A stretch of DNA of 64,000 nt, taken from NCBI GenBank assembly GCA_963575745.1, contig CAUYUJ010015286.1, positions 273,552 to 337,551 of the forward strand. The letters are read 5' to 3'. A program made the translations under genes and the position numbers. Origin of the DNA: Prorocentrum cordatum. Its lineage: Eukaryota > Sar > Dinophyceae > Prorocentrales > Prorocentraceae. The notes under the pieces are model-generated. The model did not search any database, was not told where the DNA came from, and saw nothing but the letters and a program-made list of their open reading frames with translations. Numbering within the stretch: position 1 is the stretch's first letter; each line of letters begins with the position of its first letter. Shown here in pieces: positions 23,030 through 31,864 of this stretch.

Positions 23030-23314
23030 ATGGAGAGGATTTTGATTTGTTGGGCAGCGAAGGGGAAAACATATTCACAGAAAGGTTTGGAGTCAGTCCG
23101 GATTCTCAACCGACTTTTGGAGTGGAGCCGACATGGGTGGTGGTCTCAGGCGGACCAAGGGCATGCTGGGATATGCGTTGGAGAGTTAGGTCTGCGCCCG
23201 TATGAAGGGAGATGCGAGATTCCAGGTGGGCGCAGCCTTGCGAAGACGAGTATGAGGACCCCCGCCCATGTTATTGAGTCGACCTGCTATGCGTTGGTGG
23301 CCAGGGTAAGCTAA
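23030..23314 (+). pseudogene. Copia RT C-terminal region
   Basis: Frame 2 reads LESVRILNRLLEWSRHGWW and QADQGHAGICVGELGL. This matches the segment after the YxDD motif in copia polyproteins of the ...vRvLNR...YeADqRHaE...dLGL type. The expected RT middle between this piece and 18901 is largely missing even after removing the insertion, so the copia also suffered a deletion. The frame stops at 23312. Confidence 0.75.
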
Positions 23315-23436
23315 TGACGCACATCCTTTCGGATAGACAGCGCTCAGACAAGCTTGCGCGCTGCGTGCCAGCTCCAGCCCGTGGGGCATTGAAGAGCCGG
23401 ACAATATTGCGCGTCGGCGAGCGGGGAAACAGCCAT

Positions 23437-23855
23437 GGGGGTATCACGGGGTGTAGTGGCATAGTCTTCTGGAGAAGCAGAGTAGCGCGGACTGTTAAAG
23501 GGCGGCTCAGTAGGTTGAGGGCCGCAATCAGTTCTTTTCCAAGAACGATGCCAGCGCGGCCGCTGCCATTCAAGCCGGCGAGGGCTAGGGCAAATCGTGC
23601 ACGTCGAGGTTTGCCAACTTTGGTGGCAGCTGACATTGCGACGAGGAAGCATCAATGTGATCAAAAAATGGAACGCATGAAAACCCTTCCAATGCTTTAG
23701 CGAATATCGTGATCAGGACAGCATGTCAATGGATTTGCGAGGTCCCAACCAACAGATTGTTGACGGAAGGCACGAACTGGCGCCCGCTGCGGAGTGCTCG
23801 CTGCGAGCTCAATCCATCTCCGGTCTGCCATCGCGTGCCGCTTTGCTGGGGCCTT
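23437..23855 (+). pseudogene. Copia RNase H and polyprotein C-terminus
   Basis: In the same frame as the upstream RT piece, with several stops, this reads SSGEAE, stop, RGLLKGG, then RRGLGQIVHVEVCQLW and LRRGSINVIKKWN. Copia RNase H domains have ALSSgEAE(Y/F)..l.kG and RRGlGk.RHi.v..LWlQ at these places, so the Glu of the SSGEAE motif and the RGLGxxxH helix are still visible. A tail reading IVDGRHELAPA follows before a stop near 23855. Confidence 0.8.
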
Positions 23856-24254
23856 GAGCTCGGGATCAGAGGAGATCTTGGTGTTCATGTGCGCGATTCA
23901 GACCTACGCGACTGGAGATGTTAATCGTCTTGCGTGAACCTACATATGCATTTGGTTTTGCTACTGCTACTTTAAATTTGCGGTTCGCATATGCATAGAG
24001 CAGCGTGTGCCACTTTAGTCTTGGGGCGCGCTTTACGGCCATGACTGGCCGATCGGGGGGTGTAAACACGTCGCCTCCCCGCGCCTGCAGGGGTTTCCCG
24101 TGATGTGCGGCATTGGAGAAGCAGCTATGTCAGGCACTTGTGTGACATAACAGTTTTGCGACAACGTTACATGTTAGGCCGCAACGGCTCAAGTATTGGT
24201 TTCCTCTTGGGGACAATGCTCCTATCAGATTGTCAGGACGAGGGAGACGTATTT
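23856..24254. other. Unique spacer, possible 3' flank or LTR of the copia element
   Basis: Non-repetitive and less GC-rich. A matching 5' LTR upstream of 15.8 kb was not seen. Confidence 0.45.
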
Positions 24255-24860
24255 ACGATGTTGGAATACACCTTCCCTCCAGACTTCCTCGTCGTAGGCC
24301 TCTGCAGTCATTCATTTCCACCGACGAGGAGTGCCCCGTTGGGAGACAACCGTGTGGAAATCCTGAACCGTGCCAGAACACCATTCTCAGGACTTCAACG
24401 CCACGAATCAACTTGAGTGCTACGTCTTGACGATCCTGAACCGTGCCCAAAACACATAATCGGAACTTCGACACCGCGGATCAACCTAAGTGTTGCGCCC
24501 TGACAGTCCTGAATCGCTTCAGTTCGCAATGTGTGATACGTTCGCCATGCGAATCCATGTTTTTTTTTTGTTGGTTGGCGAACCTGATATGCGAAGCTTT
24601 CGCACATTTTCAAAGATGTGCGCGGCGCTAAGGCGAAACCTAAGTTTCGACGACATGTAATTTTTCAAGACGAGTCTGCGCGACCTTCAGCTACGGCGAG
24701 AGCAACAGTTTGAAAACCACCCACCCTCCATTGATGAAGCTGATGTCAGCTTCTAAATGCCATGCGCATCTTTAGCAAGTCTCAGCCCTAACGCCCGGTC
24801 CGCCTTTCCGCCTGGCCTCGGGGGGCGACAGCGAGGAGTTGCTCACAAGGGAAATGCATG
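24255..24860 (+). repeat. Dispersed mosaic repeat, copy 2
   Basis: Collinear with 11645-12425, diverged and shorter: GCCCCGTTGGGAGACAAC, TACGTCTTGACGATCCTGAA, GTGCGCGGCGCTAAGGCGA, GGCCTCGGGG. Like copy 1 it abuts a GGA tract on its right. Confidence 0.75.
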
Positions 24861-24941
24861 GAGGAAGGGAAGGAGGAGGAGGAGGAGGAACAGGAGGAGG
24901 AGGAGGAGGAGGAGGAGGAGGTGGTGGTGGTGGTGGTGGTG
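24858..24941 (+). repeat. (GGA)n then (GGT)n
   Basis: Compound purine-rich tract directly after the mosaic repeat. Confidence 0.95.
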
Positions 24942-25225
24942 GAGCCGTTGGGGGCCATAGTCGAATCGCTTGCATCGCATCGGGCCCTAGGGAAGATATG
25001 GGAGCAAACAAGGATAGGACCTGTGCCGATCCCTCCCCTGCCGCCTACGGCGCACGCCGCAGCCTGTCGCTGCAAGCGCGGCCGCTTCGGCAGAGGCATC
25101 CCGTCGCGGTGTAGTTGCACCTCCATCAGTCGTGAGGTGCGAGGTTACCCCCTCATGAGGCGAGCCTCGCACCTGACACTGCGGAACGTCTCTCTGCCCT
25201 CGATCACAGCTCGAGCCTATGCCTC

Positions 25226-25310
25226 GAGGAGGAGGAGGAGGAGGAGGAGGACAGGGAGGAGGACAGGGAGGAGGAGGAGGAGGAGGAGGAGGAGGAGGAG
25301 GACAGGGAGG
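25226..25310 (+). repeat. (GGA)n tract
   Basis: GGA with three GGACAGGGA interruptions. Confidence 0.95.
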
Positions 25311-25498
25311 GTTAGGAAGGACGAAGCGAAGGGACAACATGGGGGGATGAGGGAACATGTGGTTCCTGTTGCTGACGACGACAATGGTGATTGTGCTAAT
25401 GGCAATGACGATGCTGATGGTAATGGTTGGTGATGCTGCTGGTGGTGATGACCATGATGACGGTGAGGGTGAGGGTGAGGATGATAGTGATAATGATG

Positions 25499-25934
25499 AT
25501 TACACCAGAGAAGAACCGCAATGAGGGGATGGTCTGGCAGTTAAGGATATGGATATTGAGATCGGTTGTGAGATCGATAATGAGCACGATCGTGGGATCG
25601 ATCGTGAGGACGAATAAAAAGGTGCGTCGTGAGACCGATCGTGAAGTCGATTCAGTTATATCGATATTGAGATCGGTTGTGAGATCGAGTGTAAGATCGA
25701 TAGCGAGTTGGATGCTGAGATCGATGGTGAGACCGATCGATATAAAGATCGATCAAGAACCCGGAAACCCAGGAACCCGGGAATCACGCCGACCAGACCG
25801 AAATGAGCCCCGCGCCAACCACCGGGAACTTGGGAAGCCGGAGCCCGGAATCCGGGAACCCAGCCAGCCACCGAAATCGGTCCAGGACTTTCGCCAAATC
25901 TTTCAATATCTGCTAGGACCCCTTCAGTGCAAGC
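25499..25934 (+). repeat. Bipartite GAGATCGAT / CCCGGGAA repeat, copy A
   Basis: Starts ATTACACCAG and ends GGACCCCTTCAGTGCAAGC, the same limits as 26773-27290. The first half is a degenerate GAGATCGAT/GTGAGACCGAT array; the second is GGAACCCGGGAA-type palindromic DNA. Confidence 0.85.
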
Positions 25935-26300
25935 GTGGATAGGGGAACGACGATGATGACGACGTTGATGGTGACCTTGATCTCGCGCCAGGGGAGGGGG
26001 CCACGGCCGGGCTTCTTTGCGCGGCGTGCGGGAGGGGAGGGCGGAGGGCGGGAGGGAGGGGCGGAGGGGGTAGGATGAGGGAGGGCGAGGGTGCAGGATG
26101 AGGGTAGGGTCAAAGGTGGCGATGATGGTGGTGATGACGATCGTGATGGCTATGAGAGTGAGCGGGGGGAGGGCTGTGCGCAGAAGGTGGGGTGGGGCAG
26201 GGAAAATGAAGAGGGAGGGTGAGGCGATGTTGCTGCTGGAGCGTGCAGGGCTGGCTCCTGCGGGCGGCGGGCTGGCGCGCTCGGTGGTGCGAGCATAAGT
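25935..26300. other. Spacer between repeat copies A and the GAT array
   Basis: Short GAT-like stretches and a G-rich GGAGGGCGGAGGGCGGGAGG block at about 26035-26080. No gene seen. Confidence 0.6.
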
Positions 26301-26491
26301 ATAGTGTTGGTGGTTGTGATGATGGTGGTGCTGGTGGTGGTGATGATGATGCTGATGCTGATGGTGATTATGATGATGATGACGATGATGAGGATGGTGA
26401 TTATGATGATGAGGATGATGAAGATAATACTGATGATGCTGATGATGATGCTGATGACGATGATGCTGATGACGATGACGATGACGATGAC

Positions 26492-26555
<64 letters not shown>

Positions 26556-26600
26556 ATGATGCTGATGATGATGTTGATGATGACGGTGGTGGCGAGGAAA
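26301..26600 (+). repeat. (GAT)n-rich array
   Basis: GAT/GGT/GCT triplets with a pure GAT run at about 26495-26553. Confidence 0.9.
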
Positions 26601-26772
26601 GGGGGGCAGAGCTAGAGGCAGAGAGAGGCATATGCAGAGGGAAGGAAGAGGGAGGTGCGAGGAGGGATGATGATGCGCTTGAGGTCGATGATGCGGGTGA
26701 GATGACGAGGAAGTTGCTGCTGAAGATGATGAGGAAGAAGATGATGACGGTGACATGGATATGCACCTTATA

Positions 26773-27290
26773 ATTACACCAGGAAAAACACCAGTCAGTG
26801 CACGGTTAGAAATTAGTGATATGGATTGTGAGATCGATTCTGAGATCGATAGTGGGATCGATAGTGAGGATGATGGTAAGGTCTGTCGTGAGACCGATAG
26901 TGAAGTCGATTCAGTGAGATCGAGTGTGAGATCGAGTGTGAGATCGATAGTGAGGTCGATCGAGAGAGGTGGGCAATGAGATCGATGGTGAGACCGATCG
27001 ATAAAAGGAGATCGACCAGGAACCCGGGAACCCGGAAACCGGAAACCCCCGAACCCCCGCCGCCCACCGACATCGGCACAGAATCAGCAACCAGGATTCC
27101 GGGAACCCGGGAAGCCGGAACCGGGAACCCGGGAACCACGCGATCGGGAACGCGAAGCCAGCCCGGAACGAAGAACTTCGAACGGGGAACCCGGGAACCC
27201 GAAACCGGGAACCCGAGAAACCGGCGGCCCATTCGGCCGCCTATTTTTGCCAAATCTATCAAGATCCCTTAGGACCCCTTCAGTGCAAGC
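26773..27290 (+). repeat. Bipartite GAGATCGAT / CCCGGGAA repeat, copy B
   Basis: Same termini, order and orientation as copy A, about 80 bp longer in the CCCGGG part. Between the copies lies an unrelated GAT array, so this is a repeated element and not one simple tandem duplication. Confidence 0.85.
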
Positions 27291-27366
27291 ATTGGCTGGG
27301 GAGTATGACAGTGATGATGGTGGTGATGGTGGTGACGATGATGAAGATGAGGAGGAGGAGGAGGAG

Positions 27367-27595
27367 GCAGGGCTCGTTTCGATTCCTCCGATTCGATTCG
27401 ATTCGGTTTCGATGGATTCCGATTCCGATTCGATTCGACTTGGGATTCCGATTTGGGTTCCGACTTTTCATTGGACGCATACAAGCCTGCCGATTCCGCC
27501 GATTCGACTTCTTCCGACTCGGCTGCCGCTTTCCGCCGATACGATCCATGTCGATCGCCGATCCGAGTTCTCGATTCGATTCTGGGTTATCCTGG
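27367..27595 (+). repeat. CGATTC-rich dispersed repeat, copy 2
   Basis: Collinear with 13500-13760 (GGGCTCGTTTCGATT through GACTCGGCTGCCG to TTTCCGCCGAT). Followed by GGA. Confidence 0.75.
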
Positions 27596-27655
27596 AGGAG
27601 GAGGAGGAGGAGGAGGAGGGGGAGAAGGAGGAGAATGCAGAGGATGAGGAGGGAC
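27596..27655 (+). repeat. (GGA)n tract
   Basis: Pure GGA core with GAGAAT interruption. Confidence 0.9.
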
Positions 27656-27769
27656 TGTGAGCAGGGGGAGGACACTGCTGCGCCTCGGCCTCGGCAGGCC
27701 CGAGCTGGGCTCTTGCCCACCGCGGGCCTAGGGGTGGAGGCGCTCCCCCGCGCGCAGACAGGCTCCCTG

Positions 27770-27912
27770 CCTCCCCTCCTCCTCCTCCTCTCTCCTCCCT
27801 CTCCTCCCTCCTCCTCTCCCCTCCTCTCCCTCCTCCTCCTCTCCTCCTCCTCCTCCTCCTCCTCCTCCTCCTCCTCCTCCTCCTCCTCCTCCTCCTCCTC
27901 CTCCTCCTCCCT
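27770..27912 (+). repeat. (CCT)n tract
   Basis: CTC triplets with a ~70-bp pure core; pyrimidine on the + strand. Confidence 0.95.
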
Positions 27913-28550
27913 CTTCCCCCACCGACGACGACGAGGCTTTCGGGTGCGCATGCGTTTTTGAACATGTGCGGAGTGTGTGTGGCTGAATGGCCCAGTTGCT
28001 GGTCAAGTGCGGGTCGCACGACGGCACGACGAATGGGGCTGCTGCCGATGAGCCCACGAAGTGCTCAACGATGGTTCCATTGTGGTTGTGTAGGTGCCCA
28101 GTGGCTTCTGAGGCGAGGTGTGCAGCGTGTGAGGCCGATCTTCCTTAGCCTCTTCCGCACCGCGTTAGTCTGAGGGCCTGCTGAAGGATTAACGTTGGAT
28201 GCGTCGTCCATCCCGAGTATGTTAGATGCGAATGTGTGTTGTGGTCCAGCCTGGTTGCTATCATTTGAAGAGGGCGGGCGTACGTATGTTTCTGGCCATC
28301 GCCTGGCCATCGCCCGCGGTGCCATGTTGAGCATCTGTGCTTTAGTTTGACCCGTGCCGTGTACTTTGCCCGCTAGAATCATATGTCGGTTGCGGTATGG
28401 TGATGATGGTGTGTGTGATGTTCTTCGATGCAACCAAGCCGACGAGTGGTGCAGTTGAGTAGTTGCTGTGTCTGCGCTGGTGTAAACAGTCGCGCGTGCC
28501 GCGCGTGCAGACGCCTCGAGCGAGACGTTCAGTTCCGTTCCGTTCAACCT
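27913..28550. other. Unique spacer, no recognised gene
   Basis: Less GC-rich, non-repetitive. The minus strand has a 160-codon open frame (28065-28547) with no recognised motif and no splice support. Confidence 0.5.
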
Positions 28551-28670
28551 TCACCTCCTCCTCCTCCTCCTCCTCCTCCTCCTCCTCCTCCTCCTCCCTG
28601 TTCTTCTCTCCTCGTCTCCCTCTTCTTCTCCTCCTCATCCTCCTCCTCCTCCTCCTCCTCCTCACCAGCT
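28551..28670 (+). repeat. (CCT)n tract, two blocks
   Basis: Two CTC runs separated by a C/T-rich spacer. Confidence 0.9.
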
Positions 28671-29178
28671 CCTCGCCTCTATCACGCTCCGTGCTCCCTC
28701 CAGCCACTGCCGCCCTCTGCCTTCCCAGGTCCCTCTCTTCGTCGACCTCCCCACCCCCGTGCCCTCGTCCTCTCCCTGCCCCCCTCGTCTCCGCCCCTCT
28801 CAGTGTCCTCGGCGCCCTCCCTTGCACCCGCAGGCGGGCCGCCGCCTGTTTCGCCGAGTGTGCCGCCGCCGCCTCGCCCGGTCGTACCGCCTCTGGGTTT
28901 AGACTCTGTCCGCCCCCCCCCAACGCGGGAGGAAGATCGGATCGGCGATCCTGCGATCGGGAGGATCGCGGTCGACAAGTCGGGAGGAAGATCCTCCCCA
29001 AGCCGCTCGGGTCCCCCCCCCCTCCCCAACGCGGAAGGAAGATCCTGCCTCCGCATCCTCCTCCCGCTCGGCGGTCGTGCCGCCTCTGGGTCTGGACTTT
29101 GTCCCCCCCCCCAACGCGCGGGCCTCGCCGCGTCTAGAGCTCCGGGTCCTGGAGTCCTGCCCCCCCCTTCCTCTCGCA
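28671..29178. other. C-rich unique stretch with a 193-bp-spaced direct repeat
   Basis: A ~45-bp block, CGGTCGTNCCGCCTCTGGG through CCCCCCAACGCG, occurs at 28879 and again at 29072 with few changes. AACGCGGNAGGAAGATC also recurs. No gene recognised. Confidence 0.7.
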
Positions 29179-29260
29179 TGAGGAGGAGGAGGAGGAGGAG
29201 GAGGAGCAGAAGGAGGAGGAGGAGGAGGAGGAGGAGGAGGAGGAGGAGGAGGGGGGCGGG
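29179..29260 (+). repeat. (GGA)n tract
   Basis: Near-pure GGA. Confidence 0.95.
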
Positions 29261-29570
29261 GGAGCTGCAATCATGATAATGGTGATGCTGATAAGACTTG
29301 TACACGAACGGTGATAACGATATGAAGCAGGACCACCATGTTATTGATAGGCAATGATACAATATATGTGAATGATCAGGCTACTACAAACAAGCACACT
29401 CGTGATCATACTAGTTTGAATAATGAAAGCCGTACTACGCGTGAACATAGTAATAGTCTTTTTCGTAACACTACAAACAGTTATATGGTTAACAGTTCCA
29501 CTAACACTAATACTAGTAATACGTATGATAATAATAATAAGAAGAAGAAAGGGTAATACTAATACGAAGA
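29261..29570 (+). repeat. AT-richer degenerate trinucleotide stretch
   Basis: AAT, ACT and GAT-type triplets (for example ACTAACACTAATACTAG) ending in AATAATAATAAGAAGAAG. A 73-codon Asn/Thr/Ser-rich open frame runs through it, best explained by the triplet periodicity. Confidence 0.6.
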
Positions 29571-30000
29571 AGTGGAGGAGGAGCAGGTGGGTGGAGCGGC
29601 TGATGCTCGTTCTGACCATGCCCCCGCCGCAGGAAGATGGGCGAGGTGGCGGTGCCCCCGCCGGTGGCTCCGGATGGGGGGGGAGGAGGAATGTCGGGGG
29701 CAACGGCTGGTTAATTTCGTTCCACGTTTTCGTACGCTCACAGAGATAATAGATAATGCTCCCAGAAGTTTTCCCGCTTCGGGATGCTTTTTAGCCCTCA
29801 CCGAGAGCATTCTTGGGGTGCCCGAACCGTCACGAACGGCCGCCAGATTCCAGGGCCATGCCACGAAAGCCGAGTGACATTTCGGTGGAGTAACTCTTGA
29901 TGCGGGCCCAACGGGGTACCCTGATCGCTGAGTGCGATGGGATGGCAGCGGCTTGTGGTCTTGTGTGTTGGCCCATCTCTAAAGCCGCGCCTCACACAAC
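29571..30000. other. Unique spacer
   Basis: Non-repetitive DNA with open frames on both strands; nothing recognised. Confidence 0.5.
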
Positions 30001-30470
30001 ACTCACTCTTGCCTCGGATTATTCTTGAGTGCAGCCGAGAGTGACGTAGTGATGGGGTAAGAGTGAGAAGGATGAACAGGAAGAGGGCGAGGAGGAGGAT
30101 GAGGATGTGGAGGGGCAGTACTTCCGCTGGCGGTTCGGAGTTGGACGAGGACGAGGAAGAGGGAGGGGAGGAGAAGGAAGAGGAGGAGCGACGGAGTAGT
30201 GGCGAGAATGAGTCCGAGTAAGTCGGGGTATGATTGAGTCTGCTCGTGGATGATACTGGTACGAGTGAGTCGGAGTGTTGGTGGGTCTCCGTACCAATGA
30301 ACTAGAGTGTGAGTGAGATTGTGCATGAATGAGTATGGGTGTGAGGGAGCCTGATTAAGAGTGAGACTGTGTAGGGCTGGGTCTGAGGCTGATTGAGGTT
30401 GAGTGCTGAGGATGGGAGGGTGATGGCGGGAGTGTGAGTGACAGCGGGTCTGAGTATGAGTGGGTCTGAC
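30001..30470 (+). repeat. Degenerate GAGTG-rich stretch
   Basis: GAGTGAG, GTGAGTG and TGAGTCTG motifs recur without exact period; a GGA-like purine patch lies at 30065-30190. Confidence 0.6.
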
Positions 30471-30644
30471 TGTCGACGCCTATTGCGAATCACGGCCGCC
30501 CCCTGTCTTTTGGGAAGCGCCTCTGTGGCCAAACGTTGCGCCCCAGCTCGGCCACGCTATCGGACTATGTATTCCCCCAGCAGCTCTGGAAGCTCTTCGG
30601 GGAACACGTGGGGGAGGATGGGGAGAGATGATCTGGAGAGGGAG

Positions 30645-30688
30645 GAGGATGGGGGAGGAGGAGGAGGAGGAGGAGCAGGAGGAGGAGG
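30645..30688 (+). repeat. (GGA)n tract abutting the LINE 5' end
   Basis: Ends exactly where the spliced-leader relic begins. Confidence 0.9.
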
Positions 30689-30710
30689 TCCTTTGCCGTT
30701 TTGGCTCAAG
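30689..30710 (+). other. Dinoflagellate spliced-leader relic
   Basis: 19 of 22 positions match the conserved dinoflagellate spliced leader, including the 3' part GCCGTTTTGGCTCAAG with one difference. Such relics arise when a trans-spliced mRNA is reverse-transcribed and reinserted. No splice donor GT follows (next bases TGGGAG), so this is a retroposed exon and not an SL RNA gene. Confidence 0.8.
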
Positions 30711-30859
30711 TGGGAGCATGCCCCATTTCGAGTGTGCAGCTCTCTTTCGAGCAATCCAGCGTGTCGCGCGCTGGCTGACACATCTTTCCTCGCTTACAGC
30801 CATTATGTTGGCAACCTTGGTAGCCTTGGGTGCTCCCGCCTTCCCGCGATAACGACAGA

Positions 30860-31864
30860 ATGGCTGATTCAGTTTGCCCGACAGGTCGTGCGCCCAACCA
30901 GCAGGCTCAGAAGCTTGCGCGAAGTGAGGGTGGCAAGAGACGCGCTGCCGCGCCCGCGGACGCCGAGGACCCAGGCTTTCACTTAGCAGACGACATCGAC
31001 CTTCCTGCTGCTCTCCCGCGTGCGGCTGGTACTGGTGGTGCTGGCTCTCCTGCTCGGGTCCGTCTTCCTGACTAAGACGGCGACGAGCCCGACATCCGCA
31101 ATTACGTGGACGCCACTTGCGACGAGGTCATGGCCGCCATTTCTTCCATCAAGGCGAACGTTAATAACCTGTCCAATACCATGCCCCCCCCACTCCCAGG
31201 CCACTAACAAGCAGGTGGGGCAGCGCATGCACAAGGTCAAGACCAGATCCCCGACCACGAACGCCGTAGTGCCTTCGTCGAGTCGCAGATCGAATCGCTC
31301 GTGGACCAGGTCCACCTCATCGAGCACGAAGAGGTCACCAAGGTTGATGCCCCTGGCACCTTCGACCGCCCGTCGAACCCCTCCACTTTGGTCGTTCGCA
31401 GTAAGGAGTTGGTACATGCAGATGAGGTCCCCAACGCAGTGAGTCGGTGGCTGCTGGGCGCCATTTGGGACGTCGAGGATTGGGAGCTCACTGCCGCCCC
31501 TTCGGTGCCGTGGTCGAAGCGCTACATCATCCAGATCAGTGGGTTGTTCGCACGGGCCGCCAGATCGGTCGAGCAGGCGACCGGTGCACTGCGTCAGACA
31601 GACGGCACATGGCGCCGCTTTTCAGCGCAGACTCCCATGGGTGTCCAGACTGGTCTCTGTATCAGTGCTGACAAGAACCAGTTCCAGGTTCGTCGCGAGC
31701 TCGGTTCTAACTCGTTCGCCGTGAGCTTGAATCCGTGCACCGGGGCAAGCGGTCCTTTTTCGACCGTGAGCTCGGCGAGATCTCTTTGGCGTGAAGGCGC
31801 CTCATCCTCTTCGCGCCTAGCGCAGATGGCCAGCCTGCGCTTGAACGGAACCTCCCGAACATAG
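30860..31864 (+). pseudogene. First ORF of a dinoflagellate LINE-type retroelement, degraded
   Basis: From ATG 30860 one frame stays open to TAG 31862-31864 except for TAA at 31073 and 31205. A C8 run just before the second stop suggests compensating frameshifts, because the middle reads more like protein in another frame (ATNKQVGQRMHKVK). The start is basic and Gln/Ala-rich, then come acidic and helical stretches. The C-terminal part (SRWLLGAIWDVEDWEL, ALRQTDGTWRRF, ISADKNQFQVRREL) resembles a domain I recall upstream of the endonuclease/RT in many dinoflagellate retroelement proteins. Its likely role is RNA binding in the element's particle. It follows the spliced-leader relic by 150 nt. 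The family assignment is from memory. Confidence 0.6.

Larger units (their letters stand above)
15821..23855 (+). mobile_element. Decayed Ty1/copia retrotransposon, interrupted by a nested element
   Basis: Domains occur in copia order on one strand: gag zinc knuckle (15857-15898), reverse transcriptase start (18552-18901), RT C-terminal region (23030-23210) and RNase H (23460-23680). Removing the 3,976-bp insertion plus one target copy leaves about 4.05 kb, a normal size for gag-pol. The zinc-knuckle-to-RT distance of about 2.7 kb leaves room for protease and integrase. All parts carry stops or frameshifts. No LTRs could be identified by eye, so the outer limits are not known. Confidence 0.8.

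Noticed and set aside
22123-23205. 360-codon Lys/Phe/Ser-rich frame
   Set aside because: It translates the 9-bp GTTTCAAAA array (three codons per unit) and then crosses the element's right end into the copia relic.
24177-24198. Another spliced-leader-like GGCTCAAG
   Set aside because: Only the last eight bases and a GCC match (12 of 22), with no reading frame downstream.
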